Below, piece after piece: positions 11,672-21,845 of a DNA stretch of 64,000 nt. Both the position numbers and the translations under genes were made by a program. The notes under the pieces were generated by a model. That model was not told where the DNA came from and searched no databases. It worked only from the letters and a program-made list of their open reading frames with translations. Within the stretch, counting starts at the first letter, position 1; every line of letters begins with the position of its first letter. The DNA comes from Dactylorhiza incarnata (taxonomy: Eukaryota > Streptophyta > Magnoliopsida > Asparagales > Orchidaceae): NCBI GenBank assembly GCA_033032865.1, contig JAWHQI010000004.1, positions 26,580,001 through 26,644,000 on the forward strand, given 5' to 3'.

Positions 11672-13918
11672 ATGGATGTTAACGGAAATCAGGTTGATCC
11701 CGGAGTGGGGAATGCACCGGTCGTGGATCAGGTAGCTGACGAGAATGAAGTGGCTAGGCCACGACCCATGACCATGAGAGATTACACTACACCCAATGTT
11801 GGGAGTGTGTACTCTAGATTCGGCCCGGCTATCACCAACAACAACTTTGAGATAAAGCCGTCCATCCTGAACATGATCCGCAACCAGGCCCAATTCTCTG
11901 GGTTAGCCAGTGAAGACTCCCATCTTCACTTGGTGGAATTCGCAAAAATTTGCGGGACATTTTGGTACGCAAGGCTGGCTGACGAGACGGTAAAGCTCAG
12001 GCTGTTCCCTTTCTCTCTACGTGACAAGGCAAAGGTGTGGCTCCACACGATACCACCTGGCGCAGCTACCACTTGGGACGCTCTGCAAGAAAAATTTCTG
12101 GCGAAGTTCCATCCTGTCGACAAGGTCGTAAACTTGCGGAGGGAAATTGCAACCTTCCAACAACACGATCAGGAGGCTCTCGCAGAAGCTTGGGAGAGGT
12201 TCATGAACCTTCTCCGGAAATGTCCCCAGCATGAGCTGCAACCATGGACTATAGTAGAAATTTTTTACTTTGATATTGAGCCTAACTACAGGGCCATGAT
12301 TGATGCTACTGCAGGTGGAACTCTGATGAACCATACCCCAGAAGACTCATTACGGATTGTTCAAGACACTGCCATTCATAGCTCCTTTTGGACTGCTGGA
12401 AGAAACGCTCCAAGGAATGCTCGGGGACTCTTTGAGGCGAACACGTCAGGTGCACCCGCTGAAAGTGCCATGCAACTAAAGAGGCCTACCCTCCCTTCTG
12501 CCTCAGTAATGATGATCTCATGCCAAGGTTGTGGAAGCCCGGGGCATCATGCATATGAGTGCCCCACAGGTGAGCAACCTACCAAAGTTTTTTTTGATGA
12601 AAGCGTCAATTCTATTAATGATCAAAATCAGGGAGCACCGTTTAATAACGCCTATAACTCGGGCGTGAGGAGTCATCCAAACTTCTCTTGGAAACAAAAC
12701 GTTCCAGGCCAACGATGGCAAGGAGGCTCGCATCAATTCGATGCTCAAGCCTCCGGTAGCCCACCGCGGCCGCCTCAACCGAGTTATAATCAAGGTGCCC
12801 CGACTCCTAAGAAGAGCAATCTCGAAGAAATGATGGAGAGGTTTATGCAGGCCGCAAACTCGAATATGGTTAACCAAACCGCGTCCATGCGAAGCTTAGA
12901 GACACAATTGGGCTAATTGGCTCAATTGTTAACCGAGCGTTCGCAAGGGACCCTTACGAGCAACACAGAAAAAAATCCTATCAATCAAGGGAAGAGTCTT
13001 ACCGACACGGAAGTGGTTGACCCAAGTGAATTAGTAATCACTTGTTCTATTAATAATGTCAAAACTGCTGCCTTATGTAACTCCGGTTCATCCCGCAACC
13101 TCCTTGCATTGCAAGACGTTGCTAAATTGCAACTCGAAATGAACACGGAAAATCGGAATTCTTTGGTGCTTGCTAATGGGACCATTATTCAGTCGGAGGG
13201 AGAAGTGAAAAATGTTGAAGTCATGGTCGAGGGGACGGTGGTGGTCGCTGACTTTGAAGTATTGGGACCCCAAGAGAATAAATCTATCCCCATCTTGGGA
13301 GTGCCGTTCTTGAAGGAGAGCGATGCCACTTTGGATTTCTCTGCAGGAAGTGTTATCATCCCTACTTGCCCTAAGATTGTGACTGAAACATTGTCTCGCT
13401 CTCCCCAAATTATTTCTGATGAATCTCTTAGTAATGCATGAATCAGGGCTGAAATAGTATCGCTGGAGGAAGAAAAGGATGAGAAGCAGTCGTGCGAAAA
13501 AGAAGAAGAAGCAGGCTTACGAAAGGAATGTGACCCGGAGAGGAAGGAGAGCCTCATTTTTGAACCCGCCAAGCAAAACTTAACTCGAGACAATGTCCAA
13601 TTTTTATTTAGCAAGAAATCGTGCAATAAACCTCTTAAACAGTCTGTCTCTTGGGCTGACCCAATTGCCACTGCGGCAATGGAAGCGATGCCACCCACCA
13701 CCAAGGTGGGAAAATCTGACGACTATCAACGCTGGCGCTCTCCAACCGTGGAGAAGATGAAACAAGAAAGACGATTGCGTGGTGCACGCTCCACTACTTC
13801 CAGTGGCAAGATGGCAGAGGCTAGGGAAAAATTGGGTGACACCAATTTTGGCCCTAAAGCTTTCACCTCCAGCCTACAAGCCACTGGAGACGTGCACTAC
13901 AAAAGTGCGTATAGCTGA
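11672..13918 (+). pseudogene. gag-protease frame of element F, two in-frame stops
   Basis: One frame of 749 codons from an ATG in a strong context (GCCACCATGG) to 13918. Codons are open upstream to 11609, but only a non-ATG start would use them. Residues ~60-250 are an Athila-type gag (retrotransposon gag) with the conserved Arg-Leu-Phe-Pro-Phe-Ser-Leu and Ala-Trp-Glu-Arg-Phe stretches; a CCHC-like knuckle (Cys-x2-Cys-x4-His-x4-Cys) lies near 12530. The segment 12917-13441 is an aspartic-protease-like domain, but the catalytic Asp position reads Asn (Cys-Asn-Ser-Gly), so it is probably inactive. Stops: TAA at 12914 and TGA at 13439, each one C-to-T step from a sense codon. No RT follows. Confidence 0.82.
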
Positions 13919-14019
13919 TGTTCTTCTTCTTGCTGCGATCTGTGTGTGTGAAACTTTTTCCTAAATTTTTTGCTTTATGAACAATGCTTAATAGAGGTAT
14001 TTGGTCCACATTTAAGGAC

Positions 14020-14052
14020 GTTAAACAAAAGGGCTTCTTGGGAGACAACCCA
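14020..14052 (+). other. Conserved post-pol motif of Athila-type elements
   Basis: GTTAAACAAAAGGGCTTCTT and the following GGGAGACAACCC resemble a motif commonly found just after pol in plant gypsy elements. Its presence here without any pol supports loss of an internal segment. Confidence 0.55.
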
Positions 14053-15484
14053 TGGGAACCACCCGGTTCCGCTTGCTTGCTTTAATTTCTATTATTTTTT
14101 TTTTTTTTTTGCTTTGGTGTTAACAATGCAGGCATGGCGATATTTTTGGCGGACCCATTTGTGCTAGCTCTCGCTTGGTGGATGCGGAAGGAGAAAAATT
14201 TAAAGAAGGAACTACCGCACTTTTGGCATGCTCTTTTGTGAGCATAGGTCCTCTCTACCCCTAGTTTCCATACTCCTGAATTGTCTATTTTATTTCATTT
14301 TGATCAAGTCTGGGGGGAGAGAGAGCTGTGCACGAACACACACTTGGCATAGCATGTTAGAATGTGCTGAGTTAGGATTTATCATTTTGTTACACACATT
14401 GCATACACTTGCACCTAGTTCACGCGCACTTGATCACGCGCGCTTATTGGATATTTCTGCGAGGTTCCCCGCTCGTAAGAATTAGATTGTTAGTGTAGGA
14501 GTGAGGAGTAGAGAAAAATGTTGACTCGAGTAGTGATCTAGTCAAATGCTCCCGTCACGCCTAGAAATTCAATTAGAGTAGAATAAAATTCAAAGTTATA
14601 ATTTAATTATTTCTATTATAGTAGCTGCAATTTATTTTACTTTAGTGATGAATCCGGTGAATTCAACGGTAGCATAAGGTCGAGTGTAGTTGTACTAGTA
14701 GTAGCTTATTACTAGGGTCGGAAGGAAGGACAGCCTTTCTCGGTGGCTAGAACTTGCACTAGGCTACTCTTGAAACGATTGCGTTGAAGTACTCATTATA
14801 AAATGTGATATAGGTCATTTCTTGATCTGTTTGTGCTTTTGAAATTCTTACCAACGTAATCACCTTTGCAAGCCCACTTGAGCCTACCTTTCCTCCTTGT
14901 TTAGCTCCACTCAAATTATATTTGGCTTAGCACGCACCTAGTGTTCAGTTGAAGTCTGGGGGTGTTGTGTACTTCTTGAAAATGTTGTATTAGTGATTGT
15001 AATTCTCTTGAGTGCTCAGTTATGTTGAATGTGATTCCCATTGTCCTTCTACTTATCTAGCCTAAACTAAACCTAAGCCCAATCCTAACCCATAATTCCT
15101 ATTGATTTTAGCTCGAGTCGTCTCAGGTAGTAGAGAGAGTGCGAACGTGCAAGCCTATGGACACCGACTTTGATGGATTTCTTAGGAGTTTGTCCTGAAC
15201 TTTGATTCGAGTAAAACTCTACTCATTAGTCACGCTATTTTCCTATTTGTGCGACCGAAAGATTCACCGGGATTCCCCATCCAAGTAAAGTAAATTTCAA
15301 ATTAATGTTCTAGAAATAGTTAGATATAATCTTGAGTTTAATTCTGTTCTAATGTATTTATATGCACGTGTGCATGCGACTTCGCATAGGTCTCTATCGC
15401 TCAAACTCACTCTAACATCCAATTGTTCCAACAGGAGAGCTGAGCAGTTTACCCGAGACGTGCAAATGGTTAAGTCTGGGGGTG
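14053..15484 (+). other. Non-coding 3' region of F with two polypurine tracts
   Basis: No credible ORF. A first purine tract (AAGTCTGGGGGGAG, about 14306-14320) lies 1.2 kb before the LTR and a second one (TAAGTCTGGGGGTG, 15471-15484) abuts it. Blocks of this region are conserved with element H. Confidence 0.7.
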
Positions 15485-16988
15485 TGACGAGTCTCATTTA
15501 TATACACATTTATGGACTCATCTGGGCCGTATTTTTAGTTGATGCACTACACTTTAGGCATGTTTTTGATTATATTTGTTATTCCATGCTAGGTGCACTT
15601 TTAGGCCCGTTTCGGTGTGCATTTGCGCTCCTTGTTATTGGGGGTAAGCACATGGTGCTCCCCATCCCTTTCTCTATGTTTATCTAGTGCTGGAGGTGTT
15701 TTCCCAGCTGTTTTATCCTGTGTACAGGTGGTCGGATCATCCAGTTTTCCCCCAGAATTCATGATTGTGTGCAACGCACGGTCGTGCGTTTCCTTGACGC
15801 ATGGGAAGTTGTGGTCGTGCGTTCTCATCTGGGCAGAAAATGGGAGTTCTGAGTTTGGTCGTGCGTTTTGACGCACGAGCGTAATTGCCCGTGCGTGAGT
15901 CAAACGCACGGACGTCTGTTTCTTCCGGTTTTTAACTTTTCTGAATTTACCCGTGCATTTTGACGCACTGTCGGATTTGCCCGTGCGTGAGTAAATCGCA
16001 CGGGAGGCGCAGCTTCGTCTTCACGCCAGTTTTTATCTTTAATTATCGCACGGGCAGCGCACGATCGTGCGTTCGGTAGTGCGTGCCCAAAATTCTGCAA
16101 GTTTATTATAAAAGTGCAGAAAATGCTGCTACGCAGAGGACCAATTCCCCTCGCGGGAAAAGCGCAGCAACCCCGCCATTTTCTCCCTTTCCACCAGAGG
16201 AGACAAGAGGAGACCATTTCCTACGATCTCCTTCGCCATTCCTCCATCCGAGAGCATTTGCAAGCATTCTCCGCCACTAGTTCAAGCATTCTTCGCCGAG
16301 GAGACCATAGAAGCGCTGAAGATCATTGGAGCGGTGACAGCCTCCTTCGATTCCGCACACCATCTGAGGGCCGAGCCCGGAGAGAGCCCGACAACCTCTC
16401 ACTTCGGCTGAGAACCCAAGACGCGGTGACATCTTCTATGTGGTCCTTTCTAAACTTTGATACTTGTGTTTTCTCTTTGTGTTGTTGTACGAATGCTTGT
16501 TAGGTTAATGTTATGGATCCTTGCTTGTGTTCACGTGCAATGATGATGTGGTGGTGAGAATAGCTTTCATTGTTGTTGTGATAGCCTAGGTTGTTTGTTT
16601 GTGAAGCCACCTAGCAATTGCTAGTGGTGATGTTGGCGAAGAGGTGAACACGACCCTCACAAAACCTCGCACTGTGGTCATTCCACCCGCTTACTGAAGC
16701 GCGGCAACGCGGCCAGTACATTCACCCACACCTTGCGAAGCGGTGCTTTTCGACCCGCATTTCTCTTATTTCCGCAATAGCTTAGGAATCCAATCACAAC
16801 CCCATTTGTTATTACTTAGTAATCCCTTTAACTAATTTCCAGGCAGAGCGAGTCATACTACCCAACTTGCGGTCCTTTGAGATCGACATCTGGGGAGTTC
16901 CTCCCTATTTTATTACTTGAGCGACCAGTGCACTGTCGTCGTATCGTATTTTGTGCTTGCTAATTAGCGTTGCTGACATCGCGCATCA
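15485..16988 (+). repeat. 3' LTR of F
   Basis: TGACGAGTC...CGCATCA, 1504 bp, the same length as the 5' copy and differing at scattered positions, many of them within CpG-rich palindromes. The second G of TGATGAG has become TGACGAG, which weakens the terminal inverted pair. Confidence 0.92.
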
Positions 16989-16993
16989 CTTGG

Positions 16994-17130
16994 CGAGTGC
17001 CCGGTAGAGCTGGGGCTCGCCACTCTCCTTGAGCTGGGGGCGAGTGAGAGCTGAGGCGCTCCACTCGCACAGCCGACTCGCTCAGACCTGGTTCTGCTCC
17101 GGATCACCTGACGACTTGATGAATTTACTA
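16994..17130 (-). mobile_element. Probable LTR fragment L, right part
   Basis: This continues the sequence interrupted by F. It is GC-richer than its surroundings and shows repeated GCGAGT words. No terminal sequence could be fixed on the right, so the limit is arbitrary. Confidence 0.25.
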
Positions 17131-18574
17131 GGCAAACACGGGGTTGTACAATACTCATAGGATTACATACCTTATCGAAGGAAGTGTATGTTTGATCGCC
17201 AGAAAATCTATTGTAAAGGCAGAGCTCCTATGATCAGAAATGGGGCACTCTGCTATACCATAAATCACATATACAAGGCATGAATGTAGGAAGAATGAGA
17301 TAGAGAATTAAGTGTACCTTATAAATCATGGGGAACTCGAAAGGGCGAGAGGCGGCAAGAAGGAGCCCCATTTTCAAATTCTGGTCCAGTAAGCCGACGA
17401 GAGGGTTGTCGGATGCTCTAGGTTCAGCGGAACGACGATGCGAGGCAATGCGATCATAAAAGGGTAGCGTGGATATCAATTTAACATATAAATGAGCATT
17501 TTTTATTAAAACTCGCTCTGCCATGTGGCAGCATCGCAGCGGTCCCGTCTCCAAATCTGGAGACGGGCTGGACCCAAAAATTTGCCCAAATCTAGAGGAT
17601 ACAAAAATTACGTATTAATTAGACCCCTTGAAATGATTACGAAATCAATGGACGCGTCAAAAAAACAATACTTTTTTGCGCATAGCTTCTATTGATCATG
17701 TGGCCCGAAAAAGAGTGGAGGCACCCGGTGGATAGAGTAACATCACTAATGGAAGTTTTTTTTAGAGTTGATATTAGCAGTCCAATTCTTGTTATTCGCA
17801 CACCCAAAAAACTGTAATAATTCTAACTATATTCGCAATCCAATTCTCGCTTATTGCACCCCCATCAAATAACCTCCTCTCCATCTCTCTCTTTCTGTTG
17901 TCTAAACCCTAGCCGTAGTTCTATCAGTCGCGTGTCTTTCCCCCTCTTAGATTCACCTTCTTCAAAAACGAAGGAAATTATCCAGTGAAAATCCCAAAAA
18001 ATAGTAAGTTTTTTAGTTAGAGGAAAGTTTGCATGTTATTTAACTTATTTTAGAGTTAATTCCTCTATGCATGTCATTTAACTTATTTTCCTGCTAGGTT
18101 TTTAAATTGTTTTAGAGTTTTATGATGTTTCTCTAGGTTTCTAGTGCTTAATAAATCAGCAATGTGTTTCGCTTATTTGAGATGGGAGTAAGGTCCAAAT
18201 ATAATTTTGGACTACAAATATAATTTATACTATAAATAGTGGATGGACTGCGAATAGCCAATTTCGAACCGCTAAAATCAACTCTATTTTTTTTGTAAAT
18301 AAGTTCTTCGTGCAAGACGTTTTTTGGGGAAATATTTGACCTGTGTAGGGAAATGGTAATGAAATTTTGTGCGCAGTAGAAACAGCAATTTTAGTGGCCG
18401 AATGAATTTGGCAAAACATAAGTGATTTAAATTAAAGATTGATATTTGCTCTTTTTTATTAGGCCATTGTTATTCGCTCTACAGATTTAGCTATTCACAC
18501 TTATTTTTATATACTTTTTAGTGATTCTCAAAAAGACTAACCACACTTTATTTTCAAGGAGCAACTTTCAGGCC
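17131..18574. other. Unrecognised sequence, possible host promoter/leader
   Basis: I found no transposon terminal structure here. On the minus strand 17554-17300 is open and ends at a possible splice donor (AAG/GTACAC, near 17320), but I do not recognise the peptide. Near 17877-17950 the plus strand has a CT-rich stretch and a telo-box-like AAACCCTAG, as found in leaders of plant housekeeping genes, without a following long ORF. A short palindrome GTCTCCA/TGGAGAC lies near 17550. From 18000 to 18574 it is AT-rich with no feature. Confidence 0.3.
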
Positions 18575-18661
18575 TGATAGGGTTTCCTTGAAGGCGCTAA
18601 CCGCACCCCATTCATGGGTGTGCGGTTATCCAAAGAAACCCCACTAGCCCCGTAACCACCC

Positions 18662-18958
18662 AACATGTGGGTGCAAATAGTAAAATCCTTCAACATGGGG
18701 GTGCAAATAGTAAAATTTTGCATCATGGGGTGCAAATAGTAAAATCCTCCAACATGGGGGTGCAAATAGTAAATTCCTCCATCATGGAGTACAAATAGTA
18801 AAATCCTCCAACATGGGGGTGCAAATAGTAAAATCCCACATCATGGGGGTGCAAATAGTAAAATCCCCCATTATGGGGTGCAAATAGTAAAATCCTTCAA
18901 CATGTAGGTGTAAATAGTAAAATCCTCTAACATGGGGGTGCAAATAGTAAAATCCTTC
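18662..18958 (+). repeat. 30-bp tandem repeat, 10 units, in 5' LTR D
   Basis: Units share GGTGCAAATAGTAAAATCC with small differences and one-base length changes. The 3' LTR has 6 units. There are no unique spacers, so it is not a CRISPR array. Confidence 0.9.
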
Positions 18959-19304
18959 AATACAGTCTGCGTATAGCAAATAATATGGTTATGTTGTGCG
19001 CATAACCATATCCGTCATACGAATACATATCACCGCAAAACTATACAAACTGGTGTGCGCGTAGCTATATTCATGATAAGTGTGCGTATAACACATAAAT
19101 TGGTTATGGTGTGCGGGTAGCCGCATAACCACCATAAGTACCCTTACCACTCATTTAATTACGAAAGTGCCACCCTCAAAAACTATAAATAGAACCCCAA
19201 GGCTTCTCTTTTTTCCATCTTCTCCTCCTCCATCTCTCCCCTCTTTTGAGACTTTCTCTCTCTCCAGCCGGGAAAATCCTCCTACGGATTTTCTCTCTCC
19301 TCCT

Positions 19305-19601
19305 TCCTTGCGCGCTCACAAGCGGGCCTCCTCCTTGCGCGCTCACAAGCGCGCGTCCTCCTTGCGCGCTCACAAGCGCGCCTCCTCCTTGCGCGCTCAT
19401 CAGCGCGCCTCCTCCTTGCGCGCTCACAAGCGCGATACCTCCTTGCGCGCTCACCAGCGTGCGTCCTCCTTGCGCGCTCACCAGCGTGCGTCCTCCTTGC
19501 GCGCTCACAAGCGCGCCTCCTCCTTGCGCGCTCACAAGCGCGCCTCCTCCTTGCGCGCTCACAAGCGCGCCTCCTCCTTGCGCGCTCACAAGCGCGCCTC
19601 C
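19305..19601 (+). repeat. 27-bp tandem repeat, 11 units, in 5' LTR D
   Basis: Each unit contains GCGCGCT-CACA-AGCGCGC, a 7-bp perfect stem. It lies about 115 bp after the TATA box, so it would be transcribed. The 3' LTR has 8 units. Confidence 0.9.
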
Positions 19602-20160
19602 GTGCGCTCCGCTCTCAAGACCGCTCCAAGCGCACCTCCGTGCGCTCCACTCTCAAGACCGCTCCAAGCGCACCTCCGTGCTCTCCACTCTCAAGACCGC
19701 TCCAAGCACGCCACCGTGCGCTCCGCTCTCAAGACCACTCCAAGCGCTCCTCCGTGCAATCCGCTCTCAAGACCGCTCCAAGCGTGCCTCCGGGGGCTTT
19801 GCTCTCAAGACTGCTCCAAGCGCGCCTCCGTGTGCTCCGCTCTCAAGACCGCTCCAAGCGCACCTCCGTGCGCTCCGCTCTCAAGACCGCTCCAAGTGCG
19901 CCTCCGCGCACTCCTCTCTCAAGACCGCTCCAAGAGCACCTCCGCGCACTCCGCTCTCAAGACCGCTCCAAGCGCGCCTCCGTGCGCTCCGCTCTGAAGA
20001 CTGCTCCAAGCGCGCCACCGTGCGCTCCGCTCTCAAGACCACTCCAACCGCGCCTCCGCGCGCTCCTCTCTCAAGACCGCTCCAAGCGCGCCTCCGTGCG
20101 CTCCGCTCTGAAGACTGCTCCAAGAGCGCCTCTGCGCTCTCCGCTCTCAAGACCGTCCAA
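19602..20160 (+). repeat. 38-bp tandem repeat, about 15 units, in 5' LTR D
   Basis: Units share GCTCTCAAGACCGCTCCAAG. As 38 is not a multiple of three, the reading frame rotates through the units and all three plus frames stay open, which creates long spurious ORFs. The 3' LTR has about 10 units. Confidence 0.88.
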
Positions 20161-20505
20161 GCATAACCTCGCGTACTCAGCAACAAGCACTCCGCGCACT
20201 CAAGAACAAACGCTCCAGCCTCTAGCAAGAACAACACTCCAAACTCCTCTCGCATAGCAGGAGACAACCGACAGAGACAAAGACGCACAGAGCACATTGA
20301 TCCAACCTTCAAGCTGCAGTCAAAACCTTTAGAGCCCTTAAAGCGCAGCATCCCCTTCTGCATCAGACAAAAGTCTTAGCTCCAGAAGCGGTGGCTTGTC
20401 ACCCTCCGAGTATCTCTCTCTCAACAATTGTAACGAGAGGCGGCCTGTCGCCCTCGAGTTCTTTAAAGTAGCTTTGTACAACAACCAGCAAATAGTGGAG
20501 GTTTC

Positions 20506-21798
20506 TTTTGGACATGTGTGCCACATCCCTTTGTTTGAGAATAACAAATCCCATATTGTATTTGATATTGCTTGTAGTGTGTTTATAGTGTGCATGAACT
20601 ATAGGTGCAATACTCCACATGTAGAAGGCAGCATGGAATCAAACTTTCTGAATGGAGCACTACCGCCAGCGCTAGCGGGTAACGCAGGCGCTAGCACTAC
20701 CGCCAACGATAGCGCTAAGGCCAGGCGCTAGCTCAAGATCATCTCAGCGGTTTTGTCTCAGCAGTTCTGTCTCAGCGGTTCCTTAACGCTATCGCCAGCG
20801 CTAGCGATACCGCAGGCGCTATCTCGACTTCGTGCACAGAGCCACGCCGCCGACGGTTTCGCAACCGCTCCACACGAACGATACCGCAGGCGCTAGCTTC
20901 AAGGTCTATAAATTGAAGCCAACTTCGATCATTTTGATCATCCATCCCAGAGAGGTTGCTTGTGCCACAATTCCAGTGTTGTTATGCTGCCGAAGATGGA
21001 TCTCCCACAAAAAGCTTAAGGAGAATTCTGGAGGAGGACTACGTCACGTTACATCCGAAGGACGATCGCTTCTACCTCGCTTATGCTACAACGATCCTTC
21101 ATCCTCGACTCCAGAGATCTCATATAGGGAGTTTTATTATTGTTTTTCATTATTTCCATTCCATACTTTCTTTGTAACCGTTTAGTTAATTCGCCTTGAG
21201 TTGGCGACTAGGTCTGGGTAGGACTTAGGGGGAAATTCACCTTGTGTTGGCGACTAGGTCTAGGTGATTAGATCTAGGGGGTGCTCGAGGCCATATCCGG
21301 GGAAGGATTGACTAGAGCGGCTTGAGGCCATATCCGGGGAAGGATAGGCTAAAGCCAACCGGTTCGTGGGGATACGAGTCGGTATAGAAAAGGAAAAGAT
21401 ATTTTCATTTGTACGCCTCCGATTTCTAGCGATATAGAAATCAAATTTATGTAAACACCATTTTTATATAAATACAATCATGTCTCTATTTGTGTTTACT
21501 TGATTTCTCTCTTTTGGCGTTATCTCTAAAATATTGGTTACAAAGCTTTCAATTCAAATCACTTTGTCTAAATTGTTTATCTTAATCTATTTCATCCTAT
21601 AACAATTTAGCACTTGTTTCTAAATCCTAAACTTTCAAATTATGATATTTTCTTCCTTTAGCTAAATTGTTATTTTGTGTTCTAATATTACTTTAAACAA
21701 TTTAGTAATTTCCATAAAATTATAAAAAGATTTTTATTCCCTTATTCACCCCCCCCCCCCCCCCCCCCCCCCCTCTAAGGGCGCCGTAAGATCCAACA
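20506..21798 (+). repeat. 5' LTR of C
   Basis: 1293 bp. The region 20655-20905 has many GCGCTAGCG/CGCTAGC and TACCGC units; a TATA box is at 20907-20914, directly after them. A run of 25 C (21749-21773) lies near the 3' end. Confidence 0.92.
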
Positions 21799-21800
21799 AG

Positions 21801-21814
21801 TGGTAACACAGCAG
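21801..21814 (+). promoter_or_regulatory. Primer binding site of C
   Basis: TGGTAACACAGCAGG two bases after the LTR; it differs from the usual initiator-Met-type TGGTATCAGAGC at two positions. Confidence 0.7.
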
Positions 21815-21845
21815 GTTATTCCAAACGGTTTAAAAACCAGGAATA

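Larger units (their letters stand above)
9977..16988 (+). mobile_element. Element F: complete non-autonomous Athila-like gypsy retrotransposon
   Basis: 7012 bp, with two LTRs of 1504 bp each and a perfect 5-bp target duplication CTTGG (9972-9976 and 16989-16993). It has a tRNA-Asp-like primer site, a gag/protease frame, and an Athila-type 3' region, but no reverse transcriptase, RNase H or integrase. The distance from the protease end (13918) to the conserved post-pol motif at 14020 is only 100 bp, so pol has been lost cleanly. Mobilisation would need a helper such as an E-like element. Confidence 0.93.
18575..20505 (+). repeat. 5' LTR of D, first part (up to insertion of C)
   Basis: Contains three tandem arrays in order: 30-mers (18662-18958), 27-mers (19305-19601) and 38-mers (19602-about 20160). 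A TATA box is at 19184-19191. The last 174 bp are displaced to 34034-34207 by copia C. Confidence 0.88.

Noticed and set aside
17877..17950. AAACCCTAG as an interstitial telomere
   Set aside because: A single unit only, better explained as a telo-box in a promoter or leader.
18662..18958. Regular 30-bp repeats, CRISPR-like at first sight
   Set aside because: Units are adjacent without unique spacers, in a plant LTR.
19167..20363. Several overlapping ORFs of 130-300 codons on both strands, Ala/Arg/Ser-rich
   Set aside because: They run through the 27- and 38-bp tandem arrays in the LTR of D. The 38-mer is open in all frames, so the ORFs are by-products of the repeat.
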